Source: Sycon ciliatum
Lineage: Eukaryota; Porifera; Calcarea; Leucosolenida; Sycettidae
Direction: 5' to 3'
Length of the DNA: 64,000 nt
Assembly (NCBI RefSeq): GCF_964019385.1
Contig: NC_088654.1
Coordinates: 16,807,518-16,871,517 of the forward strand
Shown: positions 54,424 to 64,000 of the stretch, piece after piece
Layout of the letters: every line of letters starts with the position of its first letter
How positions within the stretch are numbered: position 1 is the first letter of the stretch
Position numbers and translations under genes: made by a program
The notes under the pieces: model-generated
Told to the model about the DNA's origin: nothing
The model's input: only the letters and a program-made list of their open reading frames with translations
Database searches by the model: none

Positions 54424-54549
54424 CTGAGCATAACAGCAAGAAGCAAATACAAAAAATCAAGATACTAGTACAAGTCAAGGACAACTGGGAAGCGTATCCA
54501 ATGTTAAAAGACGTTTTAACGTGGACGCAATCCACACTAGTCCAGTATA

Positions 54550-54945
54550 CCGTAGACTCCCGCGGATACGCCCATGGGCTTATCCGTTTCACAAGGACAT
54601 TTCGGTGGGCTTATACAAGAACATGGGCTTATACGCGGGCATGGGCTTATACGCTGACACCAAAAGTGCGCATTGCAAAGGTACCAAGGAAGTGAGAAGT
54701 ACATTGCTGAAAACCACTGTGCATACAAAACAACCGATGATTGTGTTGAAATGTAAAAATATAATAAAAACTACATAAGTATGCTACGTATATGGTACGA
54801 CCAAGAGTCCATAGTTTATGGACTCTTTGTACGATTTAGGCCCATGGGCTTGTACGATGAAGCTTTGTGATGTTCGAACGTTCCCTGGTCTTTATGCGCG
54901 AGCATGTGCTTAAACGCGCGTGGGCTTATCCGCGTGATTCTACGG
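54550..54945. mobile_element. 396-bp MITE (CCGTAGACTCC) with internal tandem words
   Basis: Left CCGTAGACTCCCGCGGATAC and inverted right CCGTAGAATCACGCGGATAA, flanked by TATA on both sides. Interior repeats gggcttatacgcgggcat several times. A 26-bp foldback mini-element is nested at 54,802-54,827. Confidence 0.7.
54802..54827. mobile_element. Foldback mini-element (CAAGAG type), 26 bp
   Basis: CAAGAGTCCATA and TATGGACTCTT arms with a 3-nt centre; flanks GGTACGAC (54,794-54,801) and TGTACGAT (54,828-54,835), 6 of 8. Shortest family member here, nested in the 396-bp MITE. Confidence 0.6.
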
Positions 54946-55035
54946 TATACTTGAGTATTTAAATAATAATAACATTCATTCATTCGAGGGAAAGGTGCAA
55001 AAGTGGTGACATTGTATTTGTATTATACTGCATGA

Positions 55036-55173
55036 GAGTGGTGATCCTTGAGGGCGGTGACGTTCCTGCGGGTGCGGAAACTCAGTCTAACTGAGCTTTG
55101 CGTGACCTGTGAATTATAGATTTTAATATAAGTGTGCGTATGTGCGCACTAAAGTGCGCGTACGTGTGCATGT

Positions 55174-55235
<62 letters not shown>

Positions 55236-55340
55236 CCGTGTGTGAGCGAGTACATGTATGTGTGTGTGCACACACATAGCATGCACACATACAATAGAGA
55301 GAGAGAGAAAATCTAGAAAATGAACCAAGCAGAAACTCAC
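55036..55340. repeat. Short dispersed repeat and GT microsatellite
   Basis: 55,036-55,120 matches the unit inserted at 53,171-53,262. (GT)n at 55,176-55,232 and a short (GA)n near 55,297 lie in the intron downstream of exon 3. Confidence 0.6.
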
Positions 55341-55689
55341 TATCCTCCGCAGTGGGAAAAGTACATGTACTGATGACGGACACAAGCACTGACACGGGTA
55401 GGACAGCCGTCATCATCTTGCCATGTTGGTGCGGTCGTTGCCATACAGATTCTGCACCAGCAGCACGACTAACACCGTGTTTGCCGTGACACCTCTCACC
55501 CGCCTCTGCTATGCACAGCAGATCCAGCACGGCAGTCGTTGAGCTAAGCAACGCGTCAAGTGCACTCGAGTGTGGCGCTCGCTCCCCGTCGTCGCGTCGC
55601 ACATCCTTGCCGCCGTGGCTGCTGGACGCGTCGTGCTGCTCGCCACACCGCTGTGCGTAGGTTGAGAGAGCCGGAACGGTGGCGAAAAC
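55341..55689 (-). CDS. Unidentified multi-exon gene, exon 3
   Basis: Acceptor tgataacgtttcag|GTT and donor GATA|GTGAGTTT; 349 bp, phase 0 in and phase 1 out. Translation VFATVPALSTYAQRC, a polar middle, ALDALLSSTTAVLDLLCIAE and KMMTAVLPVSVLVSVISTC. Leu-rich helical character; no family recognised. Confidence 0.7.
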
Positions 55690-56163
55690 CTGAAACGTTA
55701 TCACAGAACACAGTGTGCAGGCAACCAGTGCAAGAAGAAAGCAGACAGTGGTGAAAATACAGTAAACCCTTTACAATCCGGCACGGCGGACCCTTAACGC
55801 CTTGCCCTTGTAGCGAACCCTTGTCCATGTCGCTGTTTGAACCCATGCAGAACTTCATACCGAACAGTTTGCGTTTATAACCAACTAAATCTCGTAGGAT
55901 CGCATGTAAACCAAGTGCACCTATACTGTCATGGGTCACTTGCCAGTCATGACTTGATGCTTGTACAGTGTGAGTGCATTTCTGTTACAACAAACTTCGG
56001 CTATAAAGAACTAATTCTCCTGCACAATGGTGTCCGCTATATCAGGAGTCGACTGTGTCTTTCAATCATGGCCTTAGACCATCCAATTATGCCTGCCTAC
56101 ATACTTATAACACTTGTACAAATCTCCTGGAGTGGGAAGAAGGACGAGCGATTGGACACTCAC
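55690..56163. other. Intron 2-3, possible MITE fragments
   Basis: caataaaccctttacaatcc-like text near 55,761 (cagtaaaccctttacaatcc) resembles a Tc1-type terminus, but no partner end was identified. Confidence 0.3.
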
Positions 56164-57144
56164 CTTGTCTACTGCGTCGCGGAAAATACTGTTCTGAGGT
56201 GATCTCGTTTCATCCACACCCAACGCTAGACTGCGACGGCCTTCGCACAGCAGGGCTTGCATTGCACTGCTGGCTCCTCTCAGAACATCCCGACTGGGAA
56301 CTGTACGCCGCCGATCATGGCCCTCGTATGACGCTCGCTCGGCGCGGGCTCTTCCATGTGTAGGTATACGGCGTGTTGGTCCGTCACTGCTACTCGTAGG
56401 GCTTGGTGTGTGCTGGCTGCTCCTGCCAGCTTCCGCCCTTTCATTCCCGTGCTCTGTGTGGCCTCCAAACACAGACACTGGGCCAGCAGTGGCGTTCACA
56501 AACGATGGCATCGCCTCCGCCGCTTCGTACAGAACCACCTGCTGCCACAGCAACCAGCGCATGGAATCCGACAGCCAGCTCCCGTGAAGACGGAGCCGCA
56601 TGCGTGGCAACAGCCATGGCGATGCGGCGGTGCACGCCACGATGCCTCCTCCGGCAACGTCACTCTCCGATCGCTGCGGTGGGCGGCAGTGCTGCGTTGC
56701 GAGCGAGGTTTGAGCGTGAGTACTCTCGGCTTGCGTCGACTTTATTCCTGGGTCGTCGTCAACGCGAAATCTTGGCTCAGACGGTGTCGGATTCGCCCGC
56801 TCGGATTCAACTCTTGCCATTTCGTGATCTATCCAAGCAAGCGTAGTATCCTTACAGTGCTGTATTGTGCATGCCGCCATGTCGTGCAGAACATCAGATC
56901 TCACTGGCCTACCCTCCATGGTGGAGCTTGCTGTAGAGGCCGGGCATGAAGAATTGCTTTGCTCGCCAGAAGTGGACTGTGTTCGACTGCCGGATATAGG
57001 TGATGATCTTGGTCCGGCAGAGGTGTTGTCTCTACCCATGCGCATGCCATTCTGAATCGTGTTCACACAAGCTAGCAGCAGCTCTTCGGCCCGGTCCTCC
57101 AGATATGTTCGCCGATTCGTCGAGCATTTTGCCGGCCACTCACT
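56164..57144 (-). CDS. Unidentified multi-exon gene, exon 2 (large)
   Basis: Acceptor aaattcctcttctgcag|AGT and donor AAG|GTGAGTGT; 981 bp, 327 codons, phase 0 both sides. Starts SEWPAKCSTNRRTYLEDRAE, then EELLLACVNTIQNGM, a long Ser/Thr/Pro-rich low-complexity region, HDMAACTIQHCKDTTLAWID, a Trp-rich helical stretch (MRWLLWQQVVLYEAAEAMP) and another disordered region ending FRDAVDK. No catalytic motif recognised. A large disordered insert in a helical scaffold-type protein is the best description. Confidence 0.7.
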
Positions 57145-57530
57145 CTGCAGAAGAGGAATTTGCATAACCACACAGTCGACATATCCACACAGTCGACATA
57201 TGCACAAGAAGAAATGTCTGAGAAAAACTGCACGGACAAACAAATAGACGTGTGTGTGAGCACGCATGTACACGCGCGAACACACGCGCACGCACACACT
57301 TTCTATTGCCCCTGTGTACCGTAACCGTACAGGAAAGCAGCGGCATTCCGATCAATCCTCATGTCTGAATACTCCAATATTTGAACACATTCACACACAT
57401 ACACGAGCACACACCCTCAACTCGTGGTCTCTGGAATGCAGCCCCAAATTATTTGCCCCCCCCCCCCCCAACCCCACTGCCAGCCATTGTGTGGACACAT
57501 ACGTACTCTGATATGATTCTTATTATTATT
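57145..57530. other. Intron 1-2, unassigned
   Basis: A 16-bp direct repeat (cacagtcgacatatcc) occurs twice at about 57,170-57,200; poly-C at 57,456-57,470. No exon. Confidence 0.3.
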
Positions 57531-57964
57531 AGGGAGGTTTCGCTCTACGTAATTACATATGAAAATCCGTATGTCGTATGCGCCGGGGAGCGAGGGCAAC
57601 TTTCATACGTAAATCTCTCTACGGATTTTCGTAGGAAATCTCTTTCCTACGTTGGGTCCTCCGTAGGACTTTTGAAATATTTTTTCGCATTTTCCGCATT
57701 GGTCCATGGCAACGTTCAAGCCACGCAAGACACAAGGTACACACACCGTACACCACGTGCAAAGTAAAATGGAAACGTGGTTTCGGTTCATGGTGCATGC
57801 CGTGGGCGCATGCAGCCAACGCGTCTCCAAAGCAACAACGCATGTTAAGCAGTCGTGGAGAAATCACGTAGAGGGAAACCCAACAGCTCTGATTTTTACA
57901 TATGAAAATTCCGTGCAGTTCCTATGTTATTTTCATACGTAATTCCGTAGAGCGAAACCTCCCT
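57531..57964. mobile_element. 434-bp MITE (GGGAGGTTTCGCTCTACG)
   Basis: Termini AGGGAGGTTTCGCTCTACG and its inverse at 57,946-57,964, extending inward through aattacatatgaaaat with few mismatches (about 35 bp). Flanks are att/tta-rich, so the target length is ambiguous. Internal repeats of catacgtaa and cctacg. In the intron between exons 2 and 1. Confidence 0.7.
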
Positions 57965-58148
57965 ATTATAAGGAGGTTCTCCACGCTGGTATCAATGCAA
58001 TGTAAATATACACGGTATATGCATAGCTATCCGCATAAGCCGAGGCGACAACAGCCAGACAGAATATTCATGTTGATATAAAACGTGTGACGGAAAAAGA
58101 AAGCGAACAACCGAACAGCTCAACCTTGAGTTGCATAACTCTTCTTAC

Positions 58149-58298
58149 CTGCTCCAAGTGAGTAGACCACTGGGAAGCGCAGTACTGAGACACAAAGCGG
58201 TGGCCAAGCCGACGACACAGAACAGACGCCAAGCCTGGCTCTTCTCTCAGGCGAGGAGCGAGTTGTGCCGCAATGTGAGCACCGATGACCGGCTCCAG
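58149..58298 (-). CDS. Unidentified multi-exon gene, exon 1 found
   Basis: Acceptor tctcttgtggtgtccag|CTG after a long pyrimidine tract and donor CAG|GTAAGAAG; 50 codons, phase 0 both sides. Translation LEPVIGAHIAAQLAPRLREE, then SVLCRRLGHRFVSQYC and ending SQWSTHLEQ, an amphipathic helical segment. Because it begins at an acceptor, the true start lies further upstream (above 58,298). Confidence 0.65.
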
Positions 58299-58977
58299 CT
58301 GGACACCACAAGAGAGGCAAACAAATGAGAATGACCCCAGGACCGGCGGAAAGAGTTTTTTTTTTGGTCCGGCCACACCCTAGCCTTTCATACTTTGTGT
58401 GTACTTTGTGTATGATATGGCAGGTAGACATGAGTTTTTATTCTTGCTTCAAAACATTTCAGTTAGAACGCTTGGAATAAATACATGGAGATGCCCATAG
58501 CAAAGTGGCGTAAAAGTAACACAAATCCTAATTTTGTATCCGGTTGCCATGGTAAATATAGCCAATTTCAATCGCAGTTTTCACCACCTTTCAGAAAGTT
58601 CTGAGAATGACAACAAGTGGTAGGGTGATCCACCCATGGCCCTCCGATCATATGAGCCAAAAAAATCGTGGTGCACCCAAGGTGGGAATGGGAAGTCACA
58701 TGTTGCCCCCTTGGCTCCTGTACACATGACCTAACTAGCAGCAAACACATGTTGGTGTTCAAACAGTTGGTCCAGCCATGGCCTGACTAAGTTGACCGGT
58801 TCCGCCGGGTCTGTGATCTCAGGAAAGACAAATGGGCCAAATAGAACGCGTCCACGCTCCATGGTTATGCCGTAGATCTGGTGGTGGTTTGCGCAGCATT
58901 ATTCGCATCGAATCGATGAGATCTTGTACAATTCCTGCTTTGGTTCTCTGCGGTTCACATTTACAGGTTTGCTGATG

Positions 58978-58980
<3 letters not shown>
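58299..58980. other. Unassigned sequence
   Basis: No exon, terminal repeat or copy elsewhere recognised; the upstream exon of the minus-strand gene was not found here. Confidence 0.3.
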
Positions 58981-59420
<440 letters not shown>

Positions 59421-60030
59421 TAAGAGAAAAAGTGACTGGACCATTACACAGAAGGACAGAAGTGATTACGACTGAGTTGGTGTTGGCAACATACGGCTTC
59501 AGAAAGAATGATCTGTTGGTGGAGGGAAGCCACTGATCAATGGGAATGAGAAGCATGAGTGTGCAAATTGGCGCACTGTCATACTGTCTGTCTGCCTGTC
59601 TATCCGCATGTCTCTCTATTCACGTGCATGTGGGTGGGTGTGCCTGTGTGTCTCTCTGTCTGCCGCTGTCCTGATCAATGGATATAATTGATTGAGGATG
59701 GTTTGAGGGCAGCTGCAATGTGGGTCCATGCACGTGAAGCTATTGCGTGTTGCGATGCGTCCTCAAGTGCCAACACAAGTGTGAAAACAAGCAGTCCTTG
59801 GTCGTGTCACCCACCATCTCACTGACATTTTGCATGCCCTACTCCTACTAGGACTAGTCTGCCTTCCGTGAAACACGACAGCCAACAAACACAGCTAAAG
59901 TTACCCTGCACATTTACAGCTGTGGCCAGAGACATCAGACCCGTGAGCCAAAACCAGCGCCAAGGCTGCGCGGCCTGCGGGTGGGTTTTTGGACCGTTCA
60001 TGGTGTAATCGAAACGCGGCGCTGCTTTCG
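59421..60030. other. Unassigned sequence
   Basis: Short tctgtctg remnants near 59,585-59,680. No gene recognised. Confidence 0.3.
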
Positions 60031-60135
60031 ACTCGAGGGTCGGAATTTTTTTCTTTTGACTCGAGGGTCGGAATTTTTTTCTTTTGACTCGCAGGTCGGA
60101 TTTCTTTGCTTTTGACTCGAGGGTCGGATTTCTTT
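60031..60135. repeat. Four-copy minisatellite, unit about 28 bp
   Basis: ttttgactcgagggtcggat-type unit repeated four times with small changes (cgagg or cgcag; two lengths of T run). Confidence 0.8.
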
Positions 60136-60434
60136 GGCCACTGTTGTAGATACCTGTTCATGCCATGCTGATCCGGGTAGGAGTGTTTCACTGCAAGCAT
60201 TCTGCAGCCACTGATCTGCAGCCATGTCCTGTATACTTGACACGCGGCGGCGGCAGCTGCCTAGTCGGGGATGCTGGTAACCTTGGTAACTACTGTGGGT
60301 ATGCTGGTGTTGCTACTGCCATCACTGCTGTTGCCATCTCAGTGTGTTGAGGTGTCAGTGGCAGTGCCTGCCGCTTCTGTTGCATGGGGTCTGTGTTACA
60401 TAGACACATTCACGCACACATGCAAACACGTGCG

Positions 60435-60468
<34 letters not shown>

Positions 60469-60800
60469 CGCGCGCGCCCACACACACACACACACACGCA
60501 CATGCTCATACTCCTGCCCATCGCTGAAGCGATGATAGTGAACAGCTATGTTAGACACAGCAACATGTGCTGGGATTACACCATTCGACAGCTTGCAAGG
60601 CTGATGAATTGACGGCCACTGATTTTAGCCTGGTCTACACCACACTGATTGCAGGGGCTTTTTCCGGCAGTGAACCCCTATTTCTCTTTTTTCTTTTTTT
60701 AAAACACACACACCACACCACATACTCTGGCATGAACTGGCTGTTGGTAACAACCCAGGAGAATGAGAAAGAGGAGAAAGACGTGTGCAATCATAATCTT
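60136..60800. other. CA microsatellite and LINE 3' UTR-like repeat
   Basis: (CA)n at 60,437-60,498, followed by tgaagcgatgatagtgaaca and cttgcaaggctgatgaattg, which match the segments around 14,840 and 15,330. No gene. Confidence 0.5.
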
Positions 60801-61168
60801 CAGGGGCGTGGGAGGGGTTTTGGAAGTGGTACGACCGAAGGTGGGCGCGGCCGAAGGCCGTGTCGGAGGGGGTCCGGGGACCTCCCCCGGGGAAATTTTG
60901 TAAAAAAGACACAAAATCCTGCGTTCTGGGAACTTCTGGCACAGTTTATAAAGTCATAATTTCACGGTCAGAAGAGACGTGCATGGACATGCAGAGATGC
61001 ATGGCAGATCTACGAGTACGAGTCTAGAAAAAGGTCAAAGTCTGATGCGCATATGCATCGATGGATCCTGATTTTTTTATTATGGTTTTGCACGTTCCGG
61101 ACGGACCACACTTTTCGAAAAGTGGTACGGCCATGGTTGTACCAGTCGTAGCGGGTGCTACGCCCCTG
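60801..61168. mobile_element. 368-bp inverted-repeat element (CAGGGGCGT)
   Basis: Starts CAGGGGCGTGG and ends CTACGCCCCTG; flanked by atctt on both sides (60,796-60,800 and 61,169-61,173). The interior contains the motif ggaccccctc/gggggaggt also seen near 50,715. Terminal repeats are short and the superfamily is unclear. Confidence 0.45.
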
Positions 61169-61172
61169 ATCT

Positions 61173-61519
61173 TAGAAAAGAAAAGAGAAAGGACCAAGGA
61201 ACTACAAGTTACGCTATAACGTCCACTAACACCACCAGTTACGAAATAATCAGCTCATGCGATAACATTGCACGACACTGACCGGCGGTCCTGACGTTCT
61301 TCAACTAACTGGCTAACAGCTCTAGCACATCTTGGATGCGCACTCCAACAGCCTTCCAACTTGGAAGGTTCTAAGTTATATGATAGCAAAAGAGGGGAAG
61401 GTGAGCGCAACCAAGACAAGCACGAGCTGAAAGTCTCAGCAGTGAAGGACGTTGGCGGATGGTGGTGTCAGTGGGCATTATAGCGTAACTTGTAGTTCCT
61501 TGGTCCTTTTTCTTTTCTA
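61173..61519. mobile_element. 347-bp inverted-repeat element, unexpanded copy
   Basis: Terminal repeats of about 65 bp: tagaaaag...ggaccaaggaactacaagttacgctataa at the left, mirrored at 61,455-61,519. It contains the same internal sequence as 26,821-27,098, and at the point where that copy has the giant GTT tract it has only ggtgttagtggac. Similarity to 28,990-29,035 continues past 61,519, so the right border is uncertain. Confidence 0.65.
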
Positions 61520-61625
61520 GAAATCTATCCTTGGCTCTCCATGCGAGTCCACTCTTGCAACCATAATCGTCGGGAACCCGCAACCTCTCGATTGGAAATC
61601 AACTGCGCATACCACTGCCACATAT

Positions 61626-61628
<3 letters not shown>

Positions 61629-61677
<49 letters not shown>

Positions 61678-61718
61678 GACACACACATACACACACACAC
61701 ACAGTGACACACACAGTG

Positions 61719-61793
<75 letters not shown>
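61629..61793. repeat. CA microsatellite
   Basis: (CA)n with a few CAGTGA interruptions. His/Thr and Cys/Val frames are artefacts. Confidence 0.95.
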
Positions 61794-61794
<1 letters not shown>

Positions 61795-61834
61795 AAGACA
61801 TGCCACAGGTGACCATGTATATCTACCATTTTAC

Positions 61835-62041
61835 TACTGTCGTGGACATGGAAATCCAGTCGATTGACTGGAGCCGGCGCCCTCAGCGCGTACAGAACGT
61901 TGTGCACAATCATGTTGATCTGATGCGACCAGTGCGCTAAAGCGCATGTACATTACATGCGTGTACTGCTTACCCACGGCTGCATGGCCAGCGTCCTGGG
62001 GCCGCTAGACGTGCGACCGGATTTCCACGTCCACGACAGTA
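61835..62041. mobile_element. 207-bp MITE (ACTGTCGTGGACATGG), copy 1
   Basis: Terminal repeats of about 27 bp, ACTGTCGTGGACATGGAAAT at the left and its near-inverse at 62,014-62,041. A second copy lies at 62,885-63,077. Confidence 0.7.
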
Positions 62042-62884
62042 CTACTCGAGCCCTTATGTATTCGCCAGTCGCAACAAATCTGCAAAAATAATGATGCACT
62101 GGGTGTACGCTTCCAGATGTTCTATCTAATAACAACGCTAGCGGACACGATTTGAATGGAAGAGATCAATACTCAGGGCGATACACACAAGCTCATTCAG
62201 TGAGGTTACTAACCCGTGACTCAAGTTTCCTCCGTCCTCTCAAGCTTGTTCACTCCCAAATTTGTTCCTAAAACGACTGTGCATGGATCAATCATTCTTT
62301 GCGTCAACATCTGCGGAACGGTCGACGGGCGCCTAGCTCACTAAAAACCACGATTGAACAAGACCAATATTCCCTTTAATAAAAGGAATTTCATTCAAAT
62401 CACTTTCCAAAAGTTGAAACATGCCATTTCTAGGCCTAGAGAGTAGAGGTCATGTCGTGAACTAGCGCTATAGCAGTAAGTACTTTATGCGAAACCATTC
62501 GCTAACTATTCTCTTCGAATCACTAGCAGCTCTGTGGCCGTACCCCGAGTTCAGAGTATTTACGAATGCAGATCTCAGACGAACAGTTTCGTCCGCTTCA
62601 GCCTTCAGGGCCATTCATTCCACATTTTTCAGTGCGACGTGAGGATGACAGCGATCATAACAATGTTGAATCATTCTAAAATCTGATAATAATCATCGCA
62701 GTGCATGTCACACGGATAGGGATATACGTGAAATTCGACTCCAACTCCCGCGTGCACGCGTGGTGCATGCAGAGGCCCTGCTCAATGGCTCAAATCAAAA
62801 CTGTGTGGTTCAAAGACAAAGGTACGGGTTTGAGTCACCATGGTCACTAAGCTCTACAAAGTTGTTGTAGTGCTGGATGTACTG
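62042..62884. other. Unassigned sequence
   Basis: No gene, exon or repeat copy recognised. Confidence 0.3.
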
Positions 62885-63077
62885 ACTGTCGTGGACATGG
62901 AAATCCAGTCGATTGACCGGGGCCGGCGCCCTCAGGCTCAGCTCGTACAGAACAGCGCTTGATCCGATGCGACCAGCGCGCTGCAGCATGTTTGTACATG
63001 CTTACCCACGGCTGCATGGCCAGCGCCCTGGGCCTGGGGCCGCTAGACGTGCGACCGGATTTCCATGTCCACGTTAG
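62885..63077. mobile_element. 193-bp MITE, copy 2
   Basis: About 85-90 percent similar to copy 1 by eye, with small internal indels (extra gggcct; shorter acatgcgtg region). Same terminal repeats. Confidence 0.7.
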
Positions 63078-63339
63078 TAGATCTACAAAAATATGTAATG
63101 TAAATCCGAACGTAGAAGGGCGTCAGCTTGGACCGCGGCTGCAAGAAAAGAGCTAGCAGAAGAAGCAGCAGCAACCGCATCATCAGCAGCTGTGTGCGGC
63201 GGTATATCTACTTCGTAGACGTGTGAGGATGTTGAGGTTGTGCTGGGGGTTCAGACCTACAACACAGGCTACTGGCTACTGCAGCCATCAACTCAGTACA
63301 ATGATCATGTCAAGTAAAATTGTAAATAATTCATTTCAT

Positions 63340-63374
<35 letters not shown>

Positions 63375-64000
63375 GTCACGCGCGCGCGCGCACATGCCCA
63401 TCTTCAGTCTTTCCCCGGCATTCTTCTATGACTCCAGACCTTGGACTGCCATGAGGGCAGATAATAAGCGCATAGTAGTACATGCACAACAGACACAGTC
63501 AGTACACCAGTGCAGCAAGGCTAATTTGTTACAGCTCTGAATTTAATGCTCAGCGAAATCAAACATGTCGACTTAGTTTGAACATCAGCTATCGGCGATT
63601 CGCCACGCACGAACTTCAAAGTTCTACTGGCACTTCTTGCTGGGATTTTAGTTCAAGGACGAAAATATATAATGCTATAGCCGAATCAGCTTGCTGTCTC
63701 CAGAATTGGGTAATAAAGTCTTGCCAAAAATGTCTAAAAATTCTCAATTGAGCGATACCGTTGTGCAGTATTGTTCTTGGCAAGGTCAAGATCAACTCAA
63801 TCAAGTTTAGAAGTAATCGTAAATTTTAGTTCATCATTCCTCGGTGCATGGCAGTGCAGAGGTGCGGAGGTTTAGCAGTGACCATGACTTTCGTGTGCTG
63901 CACTGCACGACACGTTACTCCGCCATGGGTTTGTGCGACGCTCTGTCATGTCATTGCATGCCATGTGGCAAGTTCTGCACGCGTCTAGAGCGCGGTATGA
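63078..64000. other. Unassigned; CA microsatellite
   Basis: (CA)n at 63,341-63,373 followed by (CG)n. An agaagcagcagcaacc run near 63,158. No gene supported. Confidence 0.35.

Overview
This window is animal nuclear DNA. It has spliceosomal exons with GT-AG borders and matching phases, a secreted IL-17-like cytokine, non-LTR retrotransposons, Penelope-like elements (PLEs) with hammerhead ribozymes, tRNA-derived repeats and many short inverted-repeat transposons. The repeat mix suggests a marine invertebrate, but the phylum cannot be fixed from sequence alone. Nothing is prokaryotic, and most of the 64 kb is mobile or repetitive.

Layout. 1-4.9 kb: unassigned sequence carrying a cluster of very short hairpin elements and two ordinary MITEs. 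4.9-8.2 kb: near-identical tandem array of a 281-bp unit holding a tRNA-like sequence. 9.6-12.85 kb: a decayed head-to-head PLE pair with a 5'-truncated LINE nested in one arm. 13.2-14.5 kb: TG/GC-rich repeat, then a LINE 3' fragment. 15.75-21.98 kb: almost perfect 6.2-kb palindrome of two PLE copies, 5' ends at the centre, with a hammerhead near each outer end. 22.8-26.5 kb: foldback elements, a 499-bp Mutator-type MITE and two weak exon candidates. 27.1-28.8 kb: 1.55 kb of uninterrupted GTT repeat. 29-36 kb: MITEs, a TATA box with a possible first exon, and tandem duplications. 37.5-38.05 kb: IL-17-like gene. 39.07-43.4 kb: LINE of the CFDP2-like type, broken by an insertion. 45.67-50 kb: LINE with two intact overlapping ORFs. 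51.06-58.3 kb: six exons of an unidentified minus-strand gene whose introns are full of MITEs. 58.9-64 kb: microsatellites and MITEs.

The strongest unusual signal is a family of tiny foldback elements. At least 14 copies of 26-357 bp have termini CAGGGAGT or CAAGAGT, most are flanked by 8-bp target duplications, and several are nested in or beside one another. The 8-bp duplications and CA-starting termini suggest hAT-type mobilisation, but no transposase is present here. Second are the PLE inverted dimers, which keep hammerhead ribozymes, lack a visible GIY-YIG endonuclease and have an in-frame UGA between ORF1 and the RT reading frame.

Host genes supported: one single-exon cytokine-like gene and one multi-exon gene, plus weak exon candidates.
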